DNA of 64,000 nt, from NCBI GenBank assembly GCA_009617715.1, contig VTFK01000143.1, positions 372,001 to 436,000 of the forward strand, in the 5' to 3' direction. The notes below the pieces were generated by a model. The model saw only the letters and a list, made by a program, of their open reading frames with translations, was not told the origin of the DNA and did not search any database. Source of the stretch: Plectrocnemia conspersa (Eukaryota; Arthropoda; Insecta; Trichoptera; Polycentropodidae). A program made the position numbers and the translations under genes. Position 1 is the stretch's first letter; every line of letters starts with the position of its first letter. Shown here piece after piece: positions 11,101-22,956 of this stretch.

Positions 11101-14100
11101 TTCAATAGCGGTATCGATCCAGAATAATGAAACGACTGACGCTGCGTCACCTCTGACTGACTCAGTTCTGTATATTCTGGAAATGAATACAAATATAAGT
11201 ATAGAGAAAATCAAATAAATCAAAAATTAAAATTAATGAAAATAATGATCATAGATCTAGTAATTATTATTATATAAGCCCCTTAAGCACAGGATCTAAT
11301 GGAAGAGAACTTGAATTCGATGCAGGGCTTCCCGAATTAAATCTGTGGAATTCTAAGGTTGAATTATCAAGAGCACCCTTCAGTAGTTTCTGCGAGAACT
11401 CAGCGAATCATGTCCCAACGCTTCTAAAAGAAACGTTGAGATACAAGAATGGGTAATAATTAAATATCCTTATATAAAGGTATTTAAAAAACCAGTTCTG
11501 ATATTTTTCGATCAAGAATGTTTGGTTATTTGGGGATTCCAAAATATAGATTTTGATTCAAGAATGCTGCGAACTAAATGACACATAACTATTGGATCAT
11601 CAAAGTGAAACATGTTCTTCATAACAAAGTTGAGCATATTGGAAGTTTTTCGCAGATATTGTGTGCATGAGAGAACCTCCATTTACTAGCAAAAGTGATT
11701 CCAATATATTTGATGGAAGTTTCTCTAGAGATCATAGGAATATTCTAATGGTGAACGAGATCGGGAAAATGACAATATGGAATTTTCCGACACTAAAAGG
11801 CAGACAGTTGACGGAAGCTCATCTCCATAGAGAAAAAGTCTGCAACAGATTGAATGCATCTAAATAATTTAAAATTATTGACTTATAAATGAAAACTGGA
11901 ATTTGTAACTGCCATATTTGACATTTATAAATAACGAGAAGAATAGAAGGCCTAGGTTAGAGCCTTGAGAAACTCCCGAACAGATGAAATATTCTTTCGA
12001 CAATTGGCCCGCATTTTAGTGGAATAGAAATTATATATTGTCAGGTTAGTGGAATGACGGTGGAACATAAAATATATTGATTTTTGCTACTTTGGCGAGA
12101 ATTCCCATATCCGACGTCATCATTGAAGAAAGAATCGGATATATTTTTAATTTGTTTCAACAAAAAATAATATTTTTCCGAACATATATTTTTTATTTTT
12201 ATATAATACATTGATGTTTAGATAGATAATTTAGATAAAAAAAATACTTGATCTTGATAATCTTTGTCAAATAGTAGGGTGGGGAAAACAAAGCAAATGT
12301 TTACGTCATTAAGATTTTGTTAGTAACTAGGTTGATTAGAGGTTCTGTTTTATTGTACAAAATATAAAAAGGCTATGTGACTAAATTTAATTGGTAAACT
12401 TTTCTTTGTAATGAAAAGTAAAATGTAACGAGAGAGAGCTAGATCCAACGCTGTAAAAGAACACTCGACGTCTTGTTGAAAAAAGGCAAGCAATACCTAG
12501 ATTATAAAGAAACTGAATATTCAAAGCTGAGAATTTTACAGTTCTTCTTGCAATTTGCTGTAGCTGGGAACGTTTAAAGAACAAGAGAAAAGAAGAGGGA
12601 CCAAAACCGAAAGGCTCAGGCTTATCATTGTCAATGAAGAATAAAATATTATAAATACATACTGTTCAAATCTTCAGGCGCCAATAGATGATAATTGAAG
12701 TTCCTTCTTACTATCAAGCCAGATATTTGCTTGCTCGGGGTCGGTTTATCAATGGCGAGTTTTCCAACTACCTTTAATTGAAACGGTAGTTAATTCGCAT
12801 TTAAAATGATAGATCTATATGTAAATGTAATTAATACTTTAGCTGTTTTGTGACCCCTGAACGTTAGACGAACAGCGTGCGTATTACGAGGACTGTGAAG
12901 CGTCAAAGATGTTCCATGTTCTCTTTGCAAAGCACCTCTCAATCTGGACATTTCATTTTGTTCTCCATGAACTAATACCTAGATATTAACCACATTCATA
13001 AAAAGTTATAAATAGCATGATTAAGCATTTGAGTAGTTTAAAAACAAAAGCGCTTATGTCCTCATTCATATGCTTTTGTATCTTCGATAGCTTAACCAAA
13101 TTTCAATGAAACTATTTATTTTTAACCCAAAATTATATCTGAAATACATATTTTTGATTATAAGAACTATCACATATTTCATCTCTGATTTATTCTAAGC
13201 CCGATAATCCTAAATTTCGTTTTCGCTTTTATATCTTCAAAATAATAGTTTACCACATGCGGCGGCTTCAATATTCTTATGAACTCCGAAGTTTGTTGAT
13301 AGTCTGTGTGCGCAGAAAACGATATGTAATCGACGGTCATCTTCAAAGGTAACTTTTGTCCTGACATTGTAGTGATTTCATCCGGTTCAGAAAGAATAGT
13401 TTTAGCCAACGTTCCTTCAACGCAATAACCTGAAATTAAAATAATTTTAAAACAACGCCTAATATGTGAATTTGGCAAGTATGAACAAGTTTCACCTGCG
13501 ATTATAACACCATTTTTGGGATCGGTGCACCAGGATTCGAACAACTCCCTCGAAAGACCAGACTGCATCATTCCAGGAGACGCCATGATGACGCAAGGAC
13601 CAATGTCCTCAAAATGATCAATACCCTAGAACAAAATATTTATTAAAAAATCAGAATAATTATTTTAATGTAATATGTATATAATCAAAGATAAAACACA
13701 GGTGTTTCGAAGCAAGATATGAAACTAAAAATAAATTACAGATAATATATAAAATTAATAAGCTGTAGATAATACTGACAGTTGTTCTTTTGCAGTCAAC
13801 TAAACTATAATGACGTTGAAGAATTCTGCAATACGATGGTTGGAAAACAATCGAGGTTTAGTGGTGCTAATATTTGCTTGCCAGCGAGTTTTATATTTGA
13901 CCTGATTCTTCAAACTCGTAATTGGCTGTATAAAACGTTCTTCAGTAGCCCGAAGTATCATGATGACAGAGTTCGAGAAATTCAAAATAAGGTATGTTTA
14001 TCCAAAATTACAGAAGGACTGAAGAATTATTTTATAACTAGTTAAATAACAGAAATATCTCTTAAACAAATAGATAATCAATTATTATTGAGATAGAAAG

Positions 14101-17100
14101 TATGTGACACTCAAATAGATTTCATGGATGACATGTTGAACTCTCCTTTAATCCTATATTAAACACGCAAACAAACATCACATGAAAAACATTCAGTTTC
14201 TGCGTATATATTATTTTTCAATAACTGGTTTTGTATTGGTCTATTATAATACACGTTGCTTTTGAGATGTACATAATTGGACCTATAATATGTTGCACCA
14301 TTTTATTAAAGCCATTGACTCACAATGTAATGTTTTAAATTTTTCTTTAGTATAATAATAATAATTTTCTATATGAATTTATTTATCAATGAAAACTTTC
14401 AGGTACAACAATGGAACAAAATGCCGGAAGTGGACCATAAATTACTTTGCACTTCAAGACCAAATTGGTTATCGCTCTCCACGACTTTTTATCGAAAAGA
14501 TCTATGTCACCAAATACCCATTTTCTTATATGACATACTAGAATTTGACGAAAAATCTTTAACAGTACGTGTCGAGCCTATGGTGACAGTCGGAGAAATC
14601 ACAAAGTATTTAATACCAAATGGATACACTCTGGCGGTGACTTTGGAAATTGCCGACGCTACTTTAGGAGGTTCGTCTAAATTAATATAATAATTATGTG
14701 TAAATAAAACCTTTAGATTTATTATTAAAGGACTCGCCATGGGGACTGGAATGACTACTCATTCCCACAAAGTCGGATTATACCATGAAACCATAACAAA
14801 GTACGAAGTGGTACTTGGAGACGGAAGTTTTGTTGAAGCGACTAGCGATAATGAATATTCAGATTTATATAAAACTCTTCCATGGTCTCATGGAAGTTTA
14901 GCGTTTTTGGTAGCGTTGACCTTACGTGTAATACCAGTCAAACCTTACATAAAAATGAAATACATTCCGATCAAAGGTCAGAAGAAATACTGTGAAGAAA
15001 TCAGAAAAGTTTCTGGAGCAAATAGTGATATAAAAGAAATACCCGATTATGTTGAAGCCACGATATATAGTAAAGACGAAGCAGTTTTGATGACAGGTAC
15101 GTTTTCAGATTATGATCCAAACTTGAGTATTAACAATTTGACTACATGGTACAAACCATGGTTTTATAAATACGTCCAAAGCTTCTTGGACAGAGGAGAA
15201 CATGAAGAATTGATACCATTACGAGAATATCTATTGAGACATAACAGAGCTATATTTTGGGTTGTTGAATCCATGATTCCTTTTGGAAATAATCCACTAT
15301 TCAGATTATTATTCGGATGGCTACTTCCACCAAAGCCTGCTTTTTTAAAGTTCACCACAACGCCGGGTATAAGAGCTTTCACTTTTACTAAGCAAGTGTT
15401 TCAAGATATAGTTCTACCCATCGATGAATTAGAAAATCAAATCAATACTTCTGAAAAACTGTTTGAAGCATACCCGCTTTTGGTTTATCCATGTCGGATC
15501 TACGATCGAGGTCCTGGATCGGGGCAATTGAAAAGACCCAAGTCTGAGTACATCATTCCCGGGACGGATTTTGCCATGTATAATGATCTCGGAATATACG
15601 GAGTGCCAGGACAGGTGAAAAATAAAAAGCCTTATAATCCAGTAAAAGCGATGAGGGATATGGAAAAATTCACGAGAGATGTCGGAGGTTATTCATTTTT
15701 ATATGCAGATATATTCATGAACAAAGAGGAGTTTAATGAAATGTTTGATTTGACACTCTATGAAAAAGTGAGAGAGAAGTATTACGCAAATAAATCATTT
15801 CCGCATTTGTATGATAAAGTGAAGCCCGAAATCGATGTTTTTGCAATTGGAATGAAAGAATAGAATAAATATGTTCTTGATTATAAAAACTATTTTTTAT
15901 TTTTCACACCAATTCGAATCAAAATATCCTATTAGATTTAAAATTCATAATACATTACCTTCAAGTTTGATATGTGTTTAAACACAAAAGGATTATTTAT
16001 GGCAATCTGTCGTTTTATCTTATCGTTCATTGCGTTTATGTATGTTTGATACACAGCCATACATTTCTTAGCAAGAGACGATGCATAATAAATAGGCACG
16101 TTATGCAATTCGGGATGCATTGACCAAAATTCGTCTGAAATTATAAAAATAAAAACATAATACATTAAATTAATAGGAATCAAATTTATACTACAATAAA
16201 AATTACCTAGAATAAGTAGTAATTCTTGAGCACGTCCCAAGGCAAATACAGGTATGAGACAACGTCCACCACGAGTCACAATCTCTGAAACCAAAGTGGT
16301 AAACCTACTTTCTCTGTCTTCCCTTTTTTCGTGAATGTGTGTTCCATACGTAGATTCCTTAAAAATATACATGCATTATTAGTTAATTTTAGCTAAATTC
16401 AATAAACTTCACTTTTGCTTTAAATATAATTTAAAAAATAAAATTACTGTTATTAAAACATCCGGATGAATAGTTGGTATTTCAGCAGCCATCAAATGCC
16501 GATCCTCTTGACGAGAAAAGTCACCAGTGTATAATACTTTTATACCGGCAATTTCTATCATGAACATTGCAGCTCCCAAAACATGGCCTGCGTTATACGT
16601 CCAAAATTTAACTCCTTGAACTTCTTTTTCTTCGTGAAAATTTATGGTTTCAATCTTGTCCATTGAGCTTTCAAGATCCGATTCAGTATACAACATTTGT
16701 TCGGTCGATATGTTGCTGAAATCAGAAGATCAGTCATTAGAATTTATTTATTAACTATTACAACGAATTGTCATCTCTAACTGAAACATCCAATACATAT
16801 TTTATTATTTTTTAATACCGTTTTTCCCCGAAAATATGACCTACTACTAATTTGATTTATGATTTTTATAAGCTCTTGTCCAAAAATAAACACTAATTCA
16901 AAAAAGACGAAAAATATTATTATTTTTTTAAAATAAGCTTATGAGTTTCGCTCTGTTAGTTTACGTTATTTTATGGAAGGCAGATGGGTGCATTTTCCCC
17001 CCTTTGAATTTAGCCAGAAAACCGCATGACATTTAATGAAATACTATGAATCTAATAAAATCGAAATATTAAAAAAAAAACGGTCATTGTCTGAGCAGCT

Positions 17101-18984
17101 TTTGCAGCCCCCCTCCGTAGAAAAATCTAAAATGACATCCCTGATTCTAAACCAGAAATTCTCGGTTATCTCTCACAAAAAATCAATCCCGAAAATATTT
17201 TTTTAAATATATCCTTTCGGTGTTATCATATTGGAATACAATTTCACCAGTAGATATATATTTTTACGGGTGAAAAGATTATTTATTGCTAGTAAAATTA
17301 TATGATTTTCGTACATAGTAATTTTTACATATTTATCATTATTTATTTATGTTACAATAAATGTGTATTTTTCAGTGCAGTTATATTTTCACTGGTGAAG
17401 TTCAAATACATTTTCACTAGCAAATGTATTTTTCTACTAGCGAAAATATAATTTAACTGATAGGCGCTATATTATATACTGCTCTAAAATGTCTATAAAA
17501 CTCAGATTGACAGTTGCGAAACGTCCATTTTCTGTTCAAACCCAAACCTAACCTACACAAATTAACAAACTTTCATTAGTCCAAGTCTATTCAAATTAAG
17601 CCAACTCATCTCTCAGGGGAAAATAAGTGGAAGAAGAAATATAGAAAGAAGTAGCATCTCACATATTGCTTCATAATTTGTCTATACTTGGATATTACAT
17701 GATAGCTGTCCTTACCGATATTACTAGACTTCTGATATGAGTTTATTGGTCAAAGTATATACAAATCGAATTTTGGTCGATAGGAGGGCGCAAAAACAAT
17801 TATTACTTCTCAGAAGTCAAATATTCACATAAAAAACAATAAAATCGTGTTGGCGCTGTTGCAGTGGGAACGCTCGGTAATGGAATAATTGTTTTTTGCG
17901 CTCTCCTATTGGTCAAAATTTGGGTTAGATAATTGGACGAATGAATTTCATTATAATACCATATATGTACATTAGGCGCAGGCGGTGAGATATTTTCCCT
18001 CTCGATCGCTCGCGTGTTAAGTGACGAGAGTGAGTGAGAGATAAGAGCATGCGGTCAGCATGTCCTTGTTTCTCATTCACTCTCATCACTTAACACGCGA
18101 GTGATTGAGAGGCAATGTAATTCACCGCCCACCCCTGATGTACATACATATTTTATGTCAGAATCAGTGCTTATGTTCATAAAAGAAAATATTTATTTAA
18201 CACGAAATACTTTTGGTTTTTTACAAATATATTAAAAAGGTGCATTAATACCTGACTTTGATGTAATCCGAAACGAGCCAACGATAAATTGCCTTTGTAG
18301 CGTGAGTCATGAAAACTCGGCCTTTGAATGACGTTTTTGTCAAGAACCATGGCAATGCTCCACTGTGATCCAAATGAAAACTATAAAATACGATAAATTA
18401 AGAAACTTTAAGTAAAATACATATTAAAATTAATTTATTATATTGAACCTACTGCGATATTAACAATAGATCTACTTCATCAGCTTCAATCAGATCTACG
18501 AAAGGCAAAGCGTCCATTCCACTGAGTCCAGGATGTATTCCACAATCCAACTAAAAATATTTACCTTCATAATTATCGTTATTCAATAAAAATAAAATAA
18601 TTCTAATTAATATATTTACCATAATTTTTTTGCCTTTAAACTCTAGCATAATACACGAGCGTCCTACTTCTTGTCCAGCACCTCTATAAAAAAAATTATA
18701 ATTTAACCTAAATCTCGTGTTACAACCTAAAATATTTCATTAATAAGTAATTTTATTAAAAACTGAAATGTATATGTAAATATCGGATATATTATAATAT
18801 CATAAATATGATAGCATCGACATTTACACACTAAAATCATGTAAAATCAGAAAAAGCACAAAAGTATTCATTTTAATGATAAAAATATACATTACAGTGG
18901 TCTGATGAGTAACTGGTCGCTCTCTTCCACAGGTATCGGTTGCCCACCCGGGCCTGCGCCTGCTACTGCTGTGTTTCCAGACAT
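8188..18984 (-). CDS. CPSF3: Cleavage and polyadenylation specificity factor 73 kDa subunit (CPSF3 endonuclease)
   Basis: CPSF73 is the metallo-beta-lactamase/beta-CASP nuclease that cuts pre-mRNA and histone mRNA 3' ends in the nucleus. Fifteen exons, in transcript order: 18984-18896, 18683-18620, 18550-18453, 18380-18252, 16715-16448, 16357-16207, 16134-15959, 13625-13496, 13429-13254, 12978-12838, 12771-12663, 11176-10986, 8674-8549, 8486-8364, 8289-8188. They give 690 residues, close to the human length (684). The zinc motif HFHLDH (residues 84-89), [13 protein letters not shown], the beta-CASP segment [18 protein letters not shown] and VHGEQNEM are intact. The divergent C-terminal dimerisation region is recognisable through exon 15. 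All introns are GT-AG and frames join without shifts. Intron 7 (13626-15958) contains an opposite-strand DHCR24-like gene, and introns 4, 11 and 12 hold transposon debris. The start ATG at 18984 was chosen because the reading frame opens there, followed by the conserved [11 protein letters not shown]. Confidence 0.96.
8828..9033 (-). mobile_element. Reverse transcriptase fragment with YADD box
   Basis: On the minus strand a short open frame reads [11 protein letters not shown], the conserved RT catalytic box, followed by a lysine/arginine-rich stretch of about 40 residues in frame. It sits in CPSF3 intron 12. The fragment is too short to assign to a LINE clade; a hydrophobic-YADD-hydrophobic arrangement fits non-LTR elements. 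Confidence 0.5.
9715..10150. repeat. AT-rich dispersed repeat, inverted copy of 38280-38760
   Basis: The reverse complement of about 38380-38760 can be followed through this stretch: a TTCAAACCCAAACCTAACCT-like end, then blocks such as ATTTATTTCGTACTCTTTAA and a shared ATTTATAGTA-containing segment. Identity is clear though interrupted by small indels. It lies in CPSF3 intron 12. The shared end links it to the repeat copies at 17.5, 38.7 and 61.5 kb. Confidence 0.6.
10270..10376. mobile_element. Short MITE-like element with GGTGAC ends
   Basis: The left side reads AAGGTGACCAGACGTCCTCC and the right side ends GATGTCACCCTG, whose reverse complement is CAGGGTGACATC. These imperfect inverted ends and locally raised GC content suggest a small hAT-like non-autonomous element in CPSF3 intron 12. 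No convincing target duplication was found. Confidence 0.3.
11270..12010 (-). mobile_element. Decayed Jockey/CR1-type reverse transcriptase fragment
   Basis: Minus-strand translation across frames gives [15 protein letters not shown] near 11850, then a [16 protein letters not shown] block and [20 protein letters not shown] around 11690. After that come [13 protein letters not shown] and later [14 protein letters not shown] near 11400. The order matches the RT thumb and connection of CR1/Jockey elements (L-Q-DL-L, KC-VM-F, LGV-FDS-L-F, LVRS-LEY). Frames are broken many times. It lies in CPSF3 intron 11. Confidence 0.55.
12387..12584 (-). mobile_element. Possible C-terminal piece of a LINE ORF2
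   Basis: A 65-codon minus-strand frame reads [23 protein letters not shown] and continues in basic, serine-rich sequence. The arrangement resembles the RRR-D--FLYKL segment found near the C-terminus of Jockey/CR1 ORF2. It lies upstream (in minus orientation) of the RT fragment at 11270-12010, so it would belong to a different or rearranged copy. This is a weak call. Confidence 0.25.
13810..15863 (+). CDS. DHCR24: Delta(24)-sterol reductase (DHCR24/seladin-1-like), nested in CPSF3 intron 7
   Basis: This is an FAD-dependent ER membrane oxidoreductase that reduces the delta-24 bond of sterols such as desmosterol. Insects cannot make sterols but use this step when dealkylating plant sterols. Exons: 13810-13991, 14403-14670, 14731-15863, giving about 527 residues against 516 in human. 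Visible matches include an N-terminal membrane anchor, [12 protein letters not shown], the PCMH-type FAD domain with [52 protein letters not shown] and [19 protein letters not shown], and a C-terminal [16 protein letters not shown]. In exon 1 the frame breaks at 13876-13878: the anchor reads ..VVLIF(A) in one frame and LPASFIFD in another, so one base is missing. AATAAA begins immediately after the stop (15864-15869), only ~90 bases before CPSF3 exon 7. The whole gene is opposite in strand to its host. Confidence 0.9.
16975..17945 (+). repeat. ~1-kb dispersed repeat, copy A (with palindromic core)
   Basis: This copy lies in CPSF3 intron 4 and shares its order of blocks with copy C (61021-62035, opposite orientation). 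The blocks are a TTTGAATTTAGCCAGAAAA region, AATGAAATACTATGAATCT, ATGACATCCCTGATTCTAAA, CACTAG/CACTGG-rich segments around 17250-17460 and TTCAAACCCAAACCTAACCT at 17537-17556. A palindromic core with ends CGATAGGAGGGCGCAAAAAC and its complement follows at 17779-17911. No coding frame is present, so this is probably a non-autonomous DNA element. Confidence 0.65.
17973..18137. mobile_element. hAT-type MITE with exact 8-bp target duplication
   Basis: A 165-bp element with terminal sequences TAGGCGCAGGCGGTGA and (reverse complement of the right end) CAGGGGTGGGCGGTGA, 12 of 16 identical. The interior is strongly self-complementary (CGCGTGTTAAGTGA against TCACTTAACACGCG). It is bounded by ATGTACAT at 17965-17972 and again at 18138-18145. 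An 8-bp duplication and a CAGGGGTGGGC terminus are hallmarks of the hAT superfamily. It is inserted in CPSF3 intron 4. Confidence 0.85.
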
Positions 18985-19835
18985 TTTTTGGTTAGATAAT
19001 CAACAATAAACCGATTAAAATGTCGAGTCGCTAAAAACAAACACGCCGGTTATACTGTGTTACCAGGAGTAAAAATATGTCAACTTTTGACAATTGCAGA
19101 CTTTTTATTTATTTTTTAAATATTTTAGCAATAACCAGGAAACCCGTACAAACATATTTTATTAGGCATGCCACATTGCATTAATTAAAAAAAATATTTA
19201 ACATAGGACTGTCCAAACCTTAAGTAAGTAAGTAAATGCCTAATATATTATGATATCAATACCATCAAGCTATAGCAAACAAGGGAGTACAAAAATATGT
19301 CCTCAGACCGCATTAAGCATTTTTAATCAAACAAGTACTTGTATTTAGTTTATTTCAAAATATAACCGTTAGTAAAGTTTGCAAATATTTTCAAAATGTA
19401 TTGAAAATACATAAATAAAAAACTCCTTGAAAATAACTTATATATTTTTAATTAAAATCAAAGAAAATATATAAGTTTTGAGAAATCAGCTTTTATAAAA
19501 ATGAACGAAAATGTAAAAAATAAATTAAGTAGTATTAGTATTTCGAAATCTTCAAATTTAAATAATAATAGACGTTTGACCAGTTATATTGTTATTAACA
19601 AATAAATAATTTATAGATAGACGAAAATTATTAATATGAAAGGAATATATTCACCTATTTGTAACTGAATATATTATTTAGCATACGAGTATGGTCAACA
19701 TTCATCTTGTTTATACCTAGTATGTTGTCCAATAGACGTCAAAATAAAGTCCGCATTGAAGTATCCGTTTATATTGCAATAACTGCAATTTTTCACTAGT
19801 ATTTTTTACTTAATTACACATACTGATCTGCAACA
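18985..19835. promoter_or_regulatory. Shared head-to-head promoter region of CPSF3 and CNOT11
   Basis: The two divergent start codons are 851 bases apart. The part next to CPSF3 (18985-19070) and the part next to CNOT11 (19780-19835) are richer in CG than the middle, which is AT-rich and featureless. No TATA box was identified for either gene. Bidirectional use is inferred from geometry only. Confidence 0.45.
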
Positions 19836-21777
19836 ATGACTCTTACCGCGGGCGAGTCCACGAAGTTCCTGTGCGAGTATGTTATTTCTAAAACTAACCT
19901 CAATTAATCAATATTAACAATCGTATTTGGTACCAACGTTCGATTTATATGCTTACAGAATATTTTCAGAACAAAGCGTAGAAAGCCAAAGCCTCGACGC
20001 TATCTGTTCGCAATTTCAAAAACGTTTCCTTAAAACCGATCACCTCACTGGTATGTTTTAGTGTGTTTACCCGTTTAGATGAATGTTTGCTTATTTTGTT
20101 TATTATTTTCGTTTCAGTATGCCTTCTTATTAAAGACCTCATCAAAGACGGAGATATAAATTTACCGGGTCAGCGAATTATCGCTCTAGCAATATTATTC
20201 GATACTTTCAAAGGCGACAACCCGTTCAACCCGCTCTTCATACATCTGTTAGAAGGTAAAACTGGTTTACAAGCGCTTCTACCTCAAGAACGATTCTTTC
20301 TCGGCTTATTGATAAACGGAATCAATAGAGATGTGAGCATTTCAAATTTTATGATATCGTTAATAGCTGCATCGTATATTTTATTTTTATTTTTTAATAG
20401 ATTTTGAAAAAGTCAGCTAAACAAATTCTATCTAGTGACACAACCGTTAAGGACTTGGACTTTGACTATTCCAATCTACAAATGACAGTTGCGGAAAAAA
20501 TATCAGAATTGCCATCGATCGCCAGAGCTGGAGCTCCGGGAATAATGTCTATCGGAGACGGGTAAAGATATTGATTGTTATTTATAAAACCATTGTTCTA
20601 ACGGTGATCGTTTTTAGGAGTCCATTCAATATGGAAGCGCTAAAAGAGACTGTCGATGCGTTATTAGCCAATGACGGTATTCTCCTGCACAAAACGCAAT
20701 TACCCAGTTGCTTATCGTTCCCACCGGAGATTTTAGAAATAAACGATGAAAACCCATATCCTATAGAAGTATTACTTTATTCAAAAACAATATTTACATC
20801 AACATTTTATTTTATTATATTTTTTAATATGTTTAGAACGTTTGGAAAGACTTGTCTTACCAGGATTTTTTTAAACCCATCTACGACACCGACCTGGATG
20901 GTCTTCTGGGGTTTAAACCGGCGGTTGTGACCAACGTTACTGAAGAAACTCAAAATTCAACGCAAAGCGATAAACTAGCATCTGTCGGAGCTCAAGCGCA
21001 AGAATTGATACAGCTCGCTTTAACTGGAGCGTTGAGCGTTCAAGACCAACAGAAGCTTTTGGCTTGTCTGGATCAAGACGAAAATGTCGTGTACCAGATC
21101 GGCATAGTACCTGCCAAGGTGACACACGTTCGCCCCGTTTCGTCAACGTCTAATTATTGCAAAATGTAATTCATACTCTCGACTTTCAGTTACCTGAGCT
21201 AGTTGAAAATAATCCAATGGTGGCTATATCTGTATTGCTCAAGTTGATACATTCGCAACAGATCACCGAATATTTCAGTATTCTCGTCAATATGGAAATG
21301 TCTCTTCATTCAGTTGAAGTTGTAAATCGGTAAGATTTTTGAAATCATATTATTTTATGTTATCGCAATTAATATATAATACTACTTTTCAGGTTAACGA
21401 CATCTGTTGACTTGCCGGTCGAGTTTGTACATCTCTACATAAGCAATTGTATATCGACATGCGAAGCGATCCGAGATCGTTACTTACAAACTAGATTAGT
21501 GCGATTGCTTTGTGTCTTTCTGCAATCTCTGATTAGAAATAAAATAATTAATGTTAAGGTGTATATCTTTCATGCTAAGTTATTTATCCGTGAAATTCTA
21601 TTATGTCAACATTTTTTCTCGTTCCAGGAACTGTTCATAGAGGTGGAAGCCTTTTGTGTAGAATTTAGCAGAATCAAAGAAGCGGCAGCTCTCTATAGAT
21701 TACTTAAACAATTGGACGGCGGAGACGGAACAATTGCTGCGTTAACAAACAGCAAAAGCGAAAAAAGCGATTCATAA
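19836..21777 (+). CDS. CNOT11: CCR4-NOT transcription complex subunit 11
   Basis: CNOT11 binds the N-terminus of CNOT1 with CNOT10 as a module of the CCR4-NOT deadenylase. Nine exons: 19836-19876, 19959-20050, 20118-20332, 20401-20561, 20618-20768, 20837-21118, 21190-21329, 21393-21558, 21628-21777, giving 465 residues (human 510). The C-terminal DUF2363 region is nearly identical to the human protein as remembered: [49 protein letters not shown] and [20 protein letters not shown]. The N-terminal helical domain and the low-complexity middle diverge and are shorter than in vertebrates. All frames join cleanly at GT-AG sites. The start ATG is the only one that feeds exon 2 in frame. Confidence 0.95.
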
Positions 21778-22956
21778 AGAGTTAATTAGCCAATTGTAAA
21801 AAATTAATTCCAAATATATTTAAGCATCACAAGCAAAACAGGTTTTTTATCCTTACAATTCCTCTCCAATATGAAGGTTGACAACCGTTTTTACTCTGTT
21901 GGTTTTTGTGCAATTTTTATCACAAAAAATTCTAGACTTAGGTTTTCAAGCCGTAGCGGGTTTAGCAGAAATAAATAAAATTATTTATCTCAAATCACTC
22001 TTTGTGTGGCATGCGATCATAAATCTATTTAAGTCGTCATTGTTTTTCCTACAAAGTAAATTATTATATATATATACAATATGTAATTAATTAGTTTTAA
22101 ACTGCATGTTTTACTACATTTTGTAATAATGTATAAGATATTATTGATCGATTCTCAACATGTCGTTTGTGAGACAGGTTTAACATATAATTTCCTCATT
22201 TGAAATTATGCATTCAATCAACTAAATATAAAAAAAAGTTTTCCGTGTGTGGTATTTTTAATATTAATAAATTTTTGTGCAAGTTCTTGTGAATTAAAGA
22301 AATGTTTTTCAAACAGTTTAAAAATTAATTATATTAAGTTGTTAAAAAATTTGTATAAAAATAATAACAGTGCTAAAATTAGCTTAGAAAGAAAAATAGT
22401 AAATATGTATATATTTAATCATACATAAATCTTTGTAAATGAATATTGCCATATCTTTATTATAGAGCAGAAAAATCACAATTATTGGGACCATTCATCT
22501 TCTGTCTGAATTTAAGTCAGGAATTCAAGCCAGAAAATGATCTGATTATCTGGACTATTTACTGACCTTATCCAGATTTTTATTTTTCAATTACATTTTT
22601 AAAATCACATAAAACAAGAGTGTAAGAATAATAAATAAACGTAGGCAAAATAAAACTAAATAAGCTTTTCAATACAAAGAAACTATTTATTAGAAAATTT
22701 GAACATCAGTTTCATTTTTAATATACGATAATAAATAATATTTTATAGTAATAAATGCTGTTTGTAATATTCGTTAATTTAATTTCGAGAATAAAATACA
22801 AAATGTGCTTGCATAATATGTGCAAGTGTACAAATCTTCATATAAATGTTTGTAAAAAAATGCTATTTATGTCAGCGTTTCTCCTTTGGTGACCTAAAAT
22901 TTACGAACGTTTAAGTAATAATAATATAATTGAATTGTATAATTATTTAGAATAAT
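21778..22956. other. Intergenic DNA between convergent CNOT11 and BRICK1
   Basis: AT-rich sequence holding the two 3' untranslated regions. A candidate poly(A) signal for CNOT11 is AATAAA at 21970-21975, and for BRICK1 (minus strand) at 22686-22691. The single open frame at 21878-22090 is hydrophobic only because of composition and resembles no family I know. Confidence 0.45.
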
